Assembly: GCA_030431825.1 (NCBI GenBank) | Contig: JAUIIJ010000034.1 | Coordinates: 1-52,388 of the forward strand | Source of the DNA: Alphaproteobacteria bacterium | GTDB taxonomy: Bacteria > Pseudomonadota > Alphaproteobacteria > Rhodobacterales > Rhodobacteraceae | DNA: 52,388 bases | Direction of reading: 5' to 3' | Notes under the pieces: model-generated | Databases searched by the model: none | What the model saw: the letters and a program-made list of their open reading frames with translations, nothing else | What the model was told of the DNA's origin: nothing | In this document: positions 17,120 to 24,730 of the stretch, one piece after another | Layout: the number at the start of each line of letters is the position of its first letter | Position numbering within the stretch: position 1 is the first letter of the stretch | Position numbers and translations under genes: made by a program

Positions 17120-18069
17120 GCCTACGTCTTGATCGCCTCGCCGTACAACTCGACTGGAACCTTCTGCGTACCTTCATGGTGATTGTGCAGGAAAGGTCGA
17201 TTACCGGTGCGGCGGCGAGGCTCAATGTCACGCAACCCTCTGTTTCCGCAGCACTCCGCCGTCTGGAGGAACGACTTGACATGCGGTTGGTCGAGCGCGG
17301 CTCTGGGCAGACCTTTGTCGTGACCCGCGCGGGCGAGGCCGTCTACCGGGAAGCTATCGAGATCTACGGTGGCGTTGTCCGGCTAAACAATATCGACGCC
17401 AGCGACGGGCTTTCACTTTCCGGGAATGTTGTGATCCACCGCTCGAGCCATCTGGAAATGGACCGGATCATGACAGTACTGGCCGAGTTTCGCCGCCAGC
17501 ATCCGCGGGTCACGTTTTCTCTTCGATCCGTTCCCTGCGCGGAGGTGACGCAGGCCCTTCTGCACCGTGTGTCATCTGTTGGTATCTGTACACGCGTTGA
17601 TCCAACCATACAGCGTCTAAAGTCGATGCCTCTTACGCCTCAGGAGTTCGGAGTTTATTGCGGCCCGGAACATCCCCTCTATCGCCAACAGAACGTGGAC
17701 ACCGCTGCCTTGGCGAACTCCGATGTCGTGGGCTTCGAAGAAGACCAGATGGCGGGCGCACTGTCAGCAGTGGCGCGCTTTCGCCTGGACAACCGGATCG
17801 GTGGTCGATTGATCGCCGCTGCGACCGGGATCGTGGATCTCGTGGAATTGGTCGAGAGCGGCACGGCCATCGGCTGCATGTCGCGCGGGCACGCCGCGCG
17901 CTATGGCTACAGGCTTTGGCAGATCCCTCTCGACGTCCCGCCGCCAGTGGTCGAGGTGTTCTCGCTTGTTGACGGTGAACGCCTGATGACACCGGTCGAG
18001 GTTGCCCTTCTGGAAACCCTGGAGGCGGAGGGGCTGGCAAGAATGCCCCGTCCGAGATCCAATGTCTGA
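17116..18069 (+). CDS. LysR-family transcriptional regulator
   Basis: A 317-residue LysR protein. The N-terminal winged helix is at about residues 14-72 (ITGAAARLNVTQPSVSAALRRLE), followed by the periplasmic-binding-protein-like effector domain. It is the last gene of the ABC importer operon, overlapping it by 4 bases (ATGA), and most likely controls the divergent promoter region at 11151-11548. Being cotranscribed with its presumed target would give autoregulation. The effector is unknown. Confidence 0.92.
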   Translation: MSLRLDRLAVQLDWNLLRTFMVIVQERSITGAAARLNVTQPSVSAALRRLEERLDMRLVERGSGQTFVVTRAGEAVYREAIEIYGGVVRLNNIDASDGLSLSGNVVIHRSSHLEMDRIMTVLAEFRRQHPRVTFSLRSVPCAEVTQALLHRVSSVGICTRVDPTIQRLKSMPLTPQEFGVYCGPEHPLYRQQNVDTAALANSDVVGFEEDQMAGALSAVARFRLDNRIGGRLIAAATGIVDLVELVESGTAIGCMSRGHAARYGYRLWQIPLDVPPPVVEVFSLVDGERLMTPVEVALLETLEAEGLARMPRPRSNV

Positions 18070-18503
18070 TATTCCCTCGATGGGATTACATGCTTATTTT
18101 CGGACCGTGGTCTACGATTACCAACCACGGTGTGGTGAACCGCTCCAGAATGCCTGAAAGCTCCAAGTGGAGGAAGGTTGGGGCCTCACTTGGGGCAGGC
18201 GTAAAAGCGGTGCTGGCTCGCTGGCAAACGTGGTCAGGCCACAAGGCCCAGACACCATACATCGCGCCCCGTCAACGACCTCGATCAAGGTCGCTGACGG
18301 GGTCGGATAGCAAATCGTAGATACAGAAGGCTCCCCATGTGTACTGACCTCAATCAACGCCGCGTGGCCTGTGATCCGGTTCGTACCCGGCCATTCAGTG
18401 ACTTGTCGCGCCGTCCGTGCCTGGGCAGTATTCTTTATGCGCGGCGTCGGATAAGCTCGGCAACACTGCTGCGGATTTGATCCGCGATGCGGCGATGTGT
18501 CTG
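18070..18503. other. Intergenic region between lysR and pirin genes
   Basis: A 434-base gap separating two convergent genes. Apart from the strong hairpin at 18267-18302, I see no recognisable gene, RNA or mobile-element sequence in it. Short open frames on both strands lack ribosome sites and family resemblance. Confidence 0.5.
18267..18302. terminator. Long stem-loop between convergent genes
   Basis: A 15-base left arm (18267-18281, CCCCGTCAACGACCT) pairs with 18288-18302 (AGGTCGCTGACGGGG) with one A-C mismatch and a 6-base loop. No T-run follows on either strand. The position between convergent genes suits a bidirectional transcription stop, but another structural role cannot be excluded. 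Confidence 0.5.
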
Positions 18504-19442
18504 CTATTTTTCCGGCAGTGGGATGAACTCGGACCTGTCATCCTGCGGCAGATCGAAAATGCCTTCGCCCCAGTTGGCGGCGCGCCATTCTTCCTTTGCG
18601 GCTTCGATCTTCTCCTTGCTGGATGAGACGAAGTTCCACCAGACATGGCGAGGACCGTTCATAGTGGCTCCGCCGAGCGCCATCAGCCTCGCGCCTGTCT
18701 CGCCTGCCTGAACCGTGATCTTGTCACCGGGGCGGAACACCATCATCCTGCCGGCCTCGAATTCCTGGCCCGCTATGTGAACCGAGCCCTGCGTGATATA
18801 AAGGCCCCGGTCTTCGTGGTCGTCCGGCAACGGAAAACGCGCGCCCGCATCAAGGGTCACATCCAGATAGAACGTCTCGGAGTATAGCGTCGCCGGCGCT
18901 TTTTCACCGTAGGCCGTACCGAGGATCAGCCGGGCGTTGACACCGTCCGATTCAATTTCCGGCAAAAGATCCTTTCCGTGATGTTCGAAAAGCGGCTCCA
19001 TGTCCTCCCGATCCTCGGGCAGGGCCATCCATGTCTGTATGCCGAAAAGGCTGTGCGGCCCCTGTCGCGCCGTGCTGCTGGTTCGTTCCGAATGGGTCAC
19101 GCCCTTGCCCGCCACCATCCAGTTCAGCGCACCGGGCCTGATGATCTGATCGCTGCCGATACTGTCGCGATGATGGAAATCGCCGCGATAGAGATATGTG
19201 ACCGTGCCCAGACCGATATGGGGGTGCGGCCGCACATCGACGCCCTGTCCGGTCAGAAACTCGGCAGGTCCGGCCTGGTCGAAGAAGATGAACGGACCGA
19301 CCATCTGGCGCTTTGGCGCAGGCAGGGCACGGCGAACCTCGAAATCGCCCAGGTCGCGGGCGCGCGGAATGATCAGTGTCTCGATGGCATCAACCCCGAT
19401 CTCGTCGGGACAGCCAGGCTCAAGTGATGGGTTCCAGCTCAT
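18504..19442 (-). CDS. Pirin family protein
   Basis: A 312-residue bicupin. The N-terminal cupin holds the expected metal ligands: His73 and His75 in RPHPHIGLGTVTYLYRG, His117 and Glu119 in GVTHSE. Bacterial pirins of this type (YhhW/YhaK relatives) can act as quercetin dioxygenases or as redox-linked regulators; which applies here is not visible. It is divergent from the MhqO-MhqD fusion, and in other bacteria pirin-like and MhqO/MhqD proteins appear together in the response to quinones and electrophiles, so a detoxification role is inferred. Length is slightly above the common 230-290 residues but within the long-pirin class. Confidence 0.9.
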   Translation of the reverse strand: MSWNPSLEPGCPDEIGVDAIETLIIPRARDLGDFEVRRALPAPKRQMVGPFIFFDQAGPAEFLTGQGVDVRPHPHIGLGTVTYLYRGDFHHRDSIGSDQIIRPGALNWMVAGKGVTHSERTSSTARQGPHSLFGIQTWMALPEDREDMEPLFEHHGKDLLPEIESDGVNARLILGTAYGEKAPATLYSETFYLDVTLDAGARFPLPDDHEDRGLYITQGSVHIAGQEFEAGRMMVFRPGDKITVQAGETGARLMALGGATMNGPRHVWWNFVSSSKEKIEAAKEEWRAANWGEGIFDLPQDDRSEFIPLPEK

Positions 19443-19502
19443 GGCGAATTCCTTTCAAAGCTCAGGTTACCTGCAGCAACGCATCTTTGAAAAGTGAATG
19501 CT

Positions 19503-19519
19503 GTTCCGTATCATGGAAC
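19503..19519. promoter_or_regulatory. Inverted repeat GTTCC-N7-GGAAC between pirin and dioxygenase-hydrolase genes
   Basis: GTTCC (19503-19507) and GGAAC (19515-19519) flank GTATCAT in the 168-base divergent region. The dyad could bind a stress regulator that controls both directions; no regulator gene is adjacent, so the partner is unknown. Confidence 0.35.
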
Positions 19520-19610
19520 GCGGGGTTCTGTCCGATCAGTGTTGAGCGACCATCGCGACACCCCCATCTGACTGGCAAATCTTCGTTTTTTCGCAATCTG
19601 GGGAGCGGCC

Positions 19611-21152
19611 ATGACGACGGGCATTCATCACGTTACCGCGATCACCCGCGACGTGCAGAAAAATGTCGATTTCTATGTGGGGTTCCTTGGGCTCAAGCTG
19701 GTGAAGCAGACCGGCGGCTACGAGGATGCGGAACAGTTGCACCTGTTCTACGGTGACGCCGAGGGCGCCCCGGGTTCGCTGATTACCTTCCTCGTCTGGC
19801 AGGACGGTGCGGCGGGGCGTGTGGGGCTTGGGGCGCTGTCGGAAATCGCCTTTTCTGTGCCCCTGACGAGCCTTGGCGAGTGGCTAACCCGCGCGATGAC
19901 GGCAGGTATACCGGTCACGGGGCCCTCGCGCGAACTGGGCGAAAGCACTCTGCGGTTGCGCGATCCGGACGGGATCGTGGTCAAGCTCGTCGGTGTCGAT
20001 GCCGGGACCGATCCCGCACGGGCCGACCCCAACGCGCCGACACGCATTCACGGTGTGACCATCCTGTCGGAAGACGCACAGGCAACGGCGGATTTCGTGG
20101 CGCGCTTCGGCTATGAGGAGGACAGCAGAGACGGTCCGTTCATCCGGCTCCGCTCGGATCGTGATGTCGTCGACGTGCGTGCCTCGGCGGGGTTTGTTCC
20201 CGCGGTACCCGGTAGCGGCATGTTCGATCATGTGGCGTTTCGCGCACCCGATGCCGAAGCGGTGCGGCAGATGCGGCTGGATCTGCGCGACAACGACAGC
20301 GTGACCAGGGTGCATGACCGGAAGTATTTCCTGTCGCTTTATGTGCGGGAACCGATGGGGGCGCTGATCGAATACGCCACCGATGCGCCCGGTTTCACCG
20401 TCGACGAAGATGCCGGCCACCTGGGCGAGACCCTGATGATCCCGGCGACGGATGCAGCGCGTGCAGCGGATTTGCGCGTGCAACTGCCGCAATTCGCCCT
20501 GCCCGGCGAAGAGAGGAGACCAAGAAGGGACCTGCCGTTCATTCATCGGTTTCATACGCCGGACGATCCCGACGGATCGGTCCTCGTTCTGCTGCACGGC
20601 ACCGGCGGGGACGAGGCGGATCTTATGCCGTTTGCCGCAAGGCTGAACCCGCGCGCCACCCTTCTGGGTGTTCGCGGACGATCCACGGAAGAAGGAACCG
20701 CACGCTGGTTCCGGCGCCTCGACGTCATGGCCTATGACCAGGAGGACATCCGCGCCGAGGCACGTGCATTTGCCGCTTTCGTCGAGGGCGCAATTGCGGG
20801 TTATGCGCTTGATCCCGACCGGATGGCCTTTCTCGGCTATTCCAACGGCGCCAACCTGTTGGCTGCGATCCTGCGGCTCCACCCCGGCCTGTTGCGTCGC
20901 GCGATCCTGATGCGTGCGGTCGAGATACTGGAGAATGCCCCCCAGGCGGATCTGTCCGGTGCGGAGGTGCTGCTGTTGACCGGCACGCAGGATCCGTTTG
21001 CCGGCATGGCCCCCGCACTCGAGGCATCGCTGAAGGCAGCCGGTGCGACGCTGGATGCGCGAAGCGTCGATGCGGGCCATGAGATTTCGGACGAAGATCA
21101 GCGGATCGCCGGCATGTGGCTGGCGCATATTGAGGAAGGAGAGCCGACATGA
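19611..21152 (+). CDS. Fusion of ring-cleaving dioxygenase (MhqO/VOC) and alpha/beta hydrolase (MhqD)
   Basis: A 513-residue two-part protein. Residues 1-300 are two VOC modules of the MhqO type, with likely metal ligands His7 (GIHHVTAIT), His207 (MFDHVAFRAPD) and Glu254 (GALIEYATD). Residues about 310-513 are a carboxylesterase/phospholipase-like hydrolase with Ser411 in GYSNGA, Asp461 in GTQDPF and His490 in DAGHEIS. In Bacillus, MhqO and MhqD are separate proteins of the same regulon that deals with hydroquinones and quinones; here they form one polypeptide, suggesting ring opening followed by hydrolysis. It starts with ATG at 19611 after GGGGAG and overlaps the GNAT gene by 4 bases. Substrates are inferred only. 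Confidence 0.9.
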   Translation: MTTGIHHVTAITRDVQKNVDFYVGFLGLKLVKQTGGYEDAEQLHLFYGDAEGAPGSLITFLVWQDGAAGRVGLGALSEIAFSVPLTSLGEWLTRAMTAGIPVTGPSRELGESTLRLRDPDGIVVKLVGVDAGTDPARADPNAPTRIHGVTILSEDAQATADFVARFGYEEDSRDGPFIRLRSDRDVVDVRASAGFVPAVPGSGMFDHVAFRAPDAEAVRQMRLDLRDNDSVTRVHDRKYFLSLYVREPMGALIEYATDAPGFTVDEDAGHLGETLMIPATDAARAADLRVQLPQFALPGEERRPRRDLPFIHRFHTPDDPDGSVLVLLHGTGGDEADLMPFAARLNPRATLLGVRGRSTEEGTARWFRRLDVMAYDQEDIRAEARAFAAFVEGAIAGYALDPDRMAFLGYSNGANLLAAILRLHPGLLRRAILMRAVEILENAPQADLSGAEVLLLTGTQDPFAGMAPALEASLKAAGATLDARSVDAGHEISDEDQRIAGMWLAHIEEGEPT

Positions 21153-21463
21153 GCAAACTTCATCTTTCCAAGGAAGATGGCGAACGGCGCGGGCGATATA
21201 TCGCACGACTCGACGGCATCGATGCCGAGGGTGAAATCACCTATCGCCATCACGGCGCGGACGTTATCAGCGCCGATCACACAGGCGTTCCTGACGAGAT
21301 GGGCGGGCATGGCGTGGCCAAGGCGCTGCTCGACTTCATGCTGGAAGATGCCCGGCGATCCGGATTCCGCATCATACCGATCTGCCCGTTCGTGCGCGGC
21401 CAATACGCCAAGCATCCTGAATGGGCGGATCTGTTTACCACGAAACCCGGGGAAGACCCGTAA
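21149..21463 (+). CDS. Small GNAT-family N-acetyltransferase (YjdJ-like)
   Basis: A 104-residue minimal acetyltransferase of the COG2388 type. The acetyl-CoA loop is in DEMGGHGVAKALLDFMLEDAR, and the end ICPFVRGQYAKHPEWADLF is the family's signature, with a conserved cysteine. The natural substrate of this small family is not established. It overlaps the fusion gene by 4 bases and precedes the isochorismatase-like gene by 12 bases, so it is in the same operon. Confidence 0.9.
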   Translation: MSKLHLSKEDGERRGRYIARLDGIDAEGEITYRHHGADVISADHTGVPDEMGGHGVAKALLDFMLEDARRSGFRIIPICPFVRGQYAKHPEWADLFTTKPGEDP

Positions 21464-21475
21464 GGAGAATCTTGA

Positions 21476-22123
21476 ATGGCCAAGACACAACCAGAACCCA
21501 TCCGCGACCCGAAGTCGGACCACCTGCTGACGCCGGAAAACTGCGCCTTGGTGCTGATCGATTATCAGCCCGAGCAATATCGCACCATCACCTCATCGAC
21601 CCGCGAGGAAATCGACCTGAACGTGATTGCCCTGTGCAAGCTCGCTCTGGCCTATGATGTGCCGGTGATCGTGTCGACCGTCGGCGTTGACATGGGCGTG
21701 AACACCGGCACCGCCGAGGAGATCCTGGCGGAACTGCCGGGTGTCTCGGAGATCGACCGGACCGGCGTCAATGCCTGGGAGGACGAAGAATTCCGCAAGG
21801 CGATCGAAGCGACGGGTCGCAAGAATATCGTGATGGCGGGATTGTGGACAGAGGTTTGCCTGACATTCCCGACGCTGGACATGCAGGCGGAAGGCTATCA
21901 TGTCTATCCGGTCGCCGATGCCGTGGGTGGGGTATCCCCGGTTGCCCACGATCAGGCATTGGACCGGATGCGGCAGGCGGGCGCCACACCGATCACCGCG
22001 ATCCAGTTTGGCTCGGAGCTGATGCGCAACTGGGCGCGCGAGAGTTCGGACAAGTTCCGCAAGGTGCTGCAATGGTACTTTCCGAAACGCTTCGGCCTGA
22101 TGAAAGACGGCAAGATCGGTTGA
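21476..22123 (+). CDS. Isochorismatase-like cysteine hydrolase (YcaC type)
   Basis: A 215-residue hydrolase of the isochorismatase superfamily. The catalytic Asp is probably Asp29 (ALVLIDYQPEQ) and the nucleophile Cys128 (GLWTEVCLTFPT), as in YcaC. Proteins of this group have no settled substrate; YcaC homologues are often induced by stress. A long C-terminal tail (RNWARESSDKFRKVLQWYF) follows the core. It sits in the detoxification operon, with a GGAG ribosome site 10 bases before the ATG. Confidence 0.9.
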   Translation: MAKTQPEPIRDPKSDHLLTPENCALVLIDYQPEQYRTITSSTREEIDLNVIALCKLALAYDVPVIVSTVGVDMGVNTGTAEEILAELPGVSEIDRTGVNAWEDEEFRKAIEATGRKNIVMAGLWTEVCLTFPTLDMQAEGYHVYPVADAVGGVSPVAHDQALDRMRQAGATPITAIQFGSELMRNWARESSDKFRKVLQWYFPKRFGLMKDGKIG

Positions 22124-22188
22124 CGCCCGGTCCAGAGCGCATACTCTGATCCGTCACAACAGCGCAGAGGCGCGATCATGGGGGTTGC

Positions 22189-22962
22189 ATGACAAAATCC
22201 GTACTCATCACCGGGGCCGGTTCCGGGTTTGGCCGCGACGTTGCCCTTGGGCTGGCCCGGCTGGGTCACAAGGTCATCGCATCCTGCCAGATCTGGCCGC
22301 AGGTCAGCGATCTCAGGGCCGAGGCGGCGCGCCTCGGCCTCGAGATGAAGGTTATCAAGCTGGACGTGCTGTCTGAGATCGACCGCAACCATGCGCTGGC
22401 ATTCGATTTCGATGTGCTGCTCAACAATGCGGGCATCATGGAATCCGGCCCCGTCGCCGAACTTCCGCCTGAAATTGTCCGACGCATATTTGACACCAAT
22501 GTATTTGCCGCACTGGAACTGGCGCAGGGGGCCGCGCGCAGGTTCATCGCAAGGGGCGCTGGGCGGATCGTCTGGACATCTTCGGTGGCCGGACTGGTCA
22601 AGGTGCCGTGGGACGGGGCCTATTCCGCCAGCAAATTCGCGGTCGAGGGCTTTTGCCTCGCAATGCGCGAGGAACTGGCCCCCTATGGCGTCGAGGTCTG
22701 CACGGTCAATCCCGGTGCCTTCCGCACCGGCTTCAACGATACCGGGATGGAAGCGCAGGACCAGTGGTGGGATCAGGGCGAAAGGGTCATGGACCACTGG
22801 CCGGTTCGCGAGCTGACAAAACAGGCAGATCCCGCCGAGATGGTCGAGGCGATGATCCGGGTCGTTACCCAGGAAAATCCCCCGTATCGTACCGTGCTGC
22901 CGAAAGCTGCGGAGGATATGGCCCGCAGGGAACAGGCCGAAGAATGGGAGAGGCAGCTGTGA
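22189..22962 (+). CDS. Short-chain dehydrogenase/reductase
   Basis: A 257-residue SDR. The cofactor loop TGAGSGFG is at residues 8-15, NNAG follows near residue 81, and the catalytic Tyr145-x3-Lys149 lies in AYSASKFAVEG. It probably reduces a carbonyl or quinone-derived product with NAD(P)H in the cytoplasm. ATG at 22189 follows GGGGGTTGC. The stop overlaps the GTG start of the monooxygenase-like gene, so the pair is coupled. Confidence 0.93.
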   Translation: MTKSVLITGAGSGFGRDVALGLARLGHKVIASCQIWPQVSDLRAEAARLGLEMKVIKLDVLSEIDRNHALAFDFDVLLNNAGIMESGPVAELPPEIVRRIFDTNVFAALELAQGAARRFIARGAGRIVWTSSVAGLVKVPWDGAYSASKFAVEGFCLAMREELAPYGVEVCTVNPGAFRTGFNDTGMEAQDQWWDQGERVMDHWPVRELTKQADPAEMVEAMIRVVTQENPPYRTVLPKAAEDMARREQAEEWERQL

Positions 22963-23228
22963 TCACGGTCACGGCCCGCTTCCGCGCCCGCGATGCCGAT
23001 GCCCTGGTCCCGCTGTTACAGGCTCTGGCCGATCACAGCCGGTCAGAGCCGGGATGCCTCGCCTATGACTATTACCGCAGCGGGGATGACTTTACCTCGA
23101 TCGAGCACTGGTCCGACGCCAAAGCGGAGGCCGCGCATAATGACACGGCCTTCCTGCGGGACAGCCTGAAGGCGATTCTGCCGCTGATCGACGGCTCTCC
23201 CGCCGTGACCCGCTGGCAGCGGCTATAG
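22959..23228 (+). CDS. Antibiotic-biosynthesis-monooxygenase-fold protein (YgiN-like quinol monooxygenase)
   Basis: An 89-residue dimeric ferredoxin-like (ABM) domain beginning with GTG at 22959, which overlaps the SDR stop by 4 bases and has GGGAGAGG upstream. The strand-helix pattern VTVTARFRARDADALVP... and SEPGCLAYDYYRS, then IEHWSDAKAEAAHND, is that of YgiN-type proteins. E. coli YgiN acts on menadiol in a quinone redox cycle. The gene is convergent with the FMN reductase and their last 6 bases overlap (23223-23228). Confidence 0.85.
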   Translation: MITVTARFRARDADALVPLLQALADHSRSEPGCLAYDYYRSGDDFTSIEHWSDAKAEAAHNDTAFLRDSLKAILPLIDGSPAVTRWQRL

Positions 23229-23762
23229 CCGGTCCGAAAAACCCCGGACAAAATCGCCCAGCATCCCGCGCGTCTTGTCGTCGGTCAGATCGCCTGACTC
23301 ATCATAAAGATCGCCGGCACGCGACACCATCAGGCGGCCCTCTGTCCAGAGATCGCATTTCAGGGTTCGCAAGACCGGCAGCCAGTGGTTCTGCGCCATG
23401 ATCGTTCCGAAGCCACCCGGTGAGGCGCCGATCACGGCCACCGGTTTGCCCACGAACATCTTCAACCCATCTCCGCGCGACATCCAGTCAACCACGTTCT
23501 TGAAGACGCCGGGGATCCCGTTGTTGTACTCCGGCGTCACCAGCAGCAGACCGTCCGCCGATCCAAGTTGCGCCTGCAATGCCTGCACTGCCGGCGGCAG
23601 TCCCTCGGACGCTTCGAGATCGGCGTTGTAGAGCGGCACGTCAACAATCGATCCGATCTGAATCGTCGTGTCGTCCGGGGCCAGTTCTGCCGCGGCGCGC
23701 AACAGGCCCGCGTTGAACGACGCCTTGCGCAGGCTGCCTGAAAGTCCGAGTATCGTTTTCAT
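23223..23762 (-). CDS. NAD(P)H-dependent FMN reductase / quinone reductase
   Basis: A 179-residue flavodoxin-like reductase. The phosphate loop for FMN is LSGSLRKASFNAGLLRA at residues 6-22, and TPEYNNGIPGVFKNVVDWMSR near residues 75-95 is the second flavin-binding segment. Close families reduce quinones, azo dyes or chromate by two electrons, which fits the adjoining quinol-monooxygenase and dioxygenase genes. It overlaps the upstream K+ channel gene by 4 bases (23759-23762), so the two and the LtrA-like gene form one minus-strand transcript. Confidence 0.92.
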   Translation of the reverse strand: MKTILGLSGSLRKASFNAGLLRAAAELAPDDTTIQIGSIVDVPLYNADLEASEGLPPAVQALQAQLGSADGLLLVTPEYNNGIPGVFKNVVDWMSRGDGLKMFVGKPVAVIGASPGGFGTIMAQNHWLPVLRTLKCDLWTEGRLMVSRAGDLYDESGDLTDDKTRGMLGDFVRGFSDRL

Positions 23763-24730
23763 TCGTCATTTTCCGTCTGTTGAAATTCATAGCCACATCG
23801 TGGGCAGGTGCATTGTGCCCGTTGAAACTGCTTGCGCCGCACATCCTGGTGGATGCTTCGGGCGATCTGCCGACTGATCCCGAGCTCGCGTCGCAACTTT
23901 TCGATCTTGCGACCTTCTCCCAGGTCGATTTGCCCGTCTTCCAGCGCACAGCGGAATTCCTCGCGTAGCAGATCCCGGCGGCGATGCAAATGATCGGCCA
24001 GTCCGCTGGCGATGATACCGGCGGGCAGCGCGGCCATGCCGACACCGAGAATGGTGATCGCGCCGCCGAACACACGCCCGAGCGGCGTGATCGGCGTGAC
24101 ATCGCCATAACCCACGGTCGTCAGCGTCACCATCGACCACCACATCGCGGCAGGAACAGAACCGAAGGCTTCGGGCTGAGCCTCGTGTTCGACGAGATAG
24201 GCCCCGGCGGCGGCAAAGATGAGAAGGATCGTCAGGATGGAAAAGGCGGCGAATAGGGTGGCGGCTTCTTCCCTGATCACGGCCATCAGGACGGACAAGG
24301 CCGGCGAATAGCGCGTCAGCTTGTAGATGCGCAGCAATCTCAGCACTCGCAGAAGCTGGAAATCCAGCGGCATGAAAAGTGTGAGATAGAACGGCAGGAT
24401 CGCGATGAGGTCGATAATCGCCATCGGCGAGCACATGTAGCGCAGCCGCGCCTGCCAGGCCGGCAGATGCGGTCGATCCTCGGCCGCCACCCAGACACGC
24501 GCGACATATTCGAGCGTGAAGATCAGGGTGACGAGAAGGTCGAAGCCGCGGAACTCGGCGCGATATTGCAGGAAAAGCTGCGGAACGGTCTCAAGAGCGA
24601 CCGCCGCGACGCTCAGCAGGATCAGGGCAATAAGCGCAGCCTCTACGACGCGCGAAACCTTGTCCGCGCTGCTGGGATGTTCGAGTACCTGATAGACCCG
24701 CCTTCTGAATGGATGAGCCGTGGCGCTCAT
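23759..24730 (-). CDS. Voltage-gated-type potassium channel with C-terminal cysteine cluster
   Basis: A 323-residue six-helix channel subunit. S4 carries spaced arginines (RVLRLLRIYKLTRY, residues 128-141), and the selectivity filter TTVGYGD is at 204-210 between S5 and S6. After S6 comes a cytoplasmic helical domain (residues 250-305) ending in CTCPRCGYEF, with cysteines at 307, 309 and 312. The C-P-R-C-G knuckle looks like one half of a zinc ribbon, which is unusual for a bacterial K+ channel. Tetramer formation could bring several together. The 4-base overlaps with the FMN reductase and LtrA genes point to cotranscription with a redox enzyme. Confidence 0.9.
   Translation of the reverse strand: MSATAHPFRRRVYQVLEHPSSADKVSRVVEAALIALILLSVAAVALETVPQLFLQYRAEFRGFDLLVTLIFTLEYVARVWVAAEDRPHLPAWQARLRYMCSPMAIIDLIAILPFYLTLFMPLDFQLLRVLRLLRIYKLTRYSPALSVLMAVIREEAATLFAAFSILTILLIFAAAGAYLVEHEAQPEAFGSVPAAMWWSMVTLTTVGYGDVTPITPLGRVFGGAITILGVGMAALPAGIIASGLADHLHRRRDLLREEFRCALEDGQIDLGEGRKIEKLRRELGISRQIARSIHQDVRRKQFQRAQCTCPRCGYEFQQTENDE

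Noticed and set aside
18090..18357. Short open frames on both strands between lysR and pirin genes
   Set aside because: No ribosome sites, no family resemblance and odd composition.
19884..21206. A 440-codon minus-strand frame opposite the dioxygenase-hydrolase fusion
   Set aside because: It is a shadow of the plus-strand gene, whose catalytic motifs are intact.
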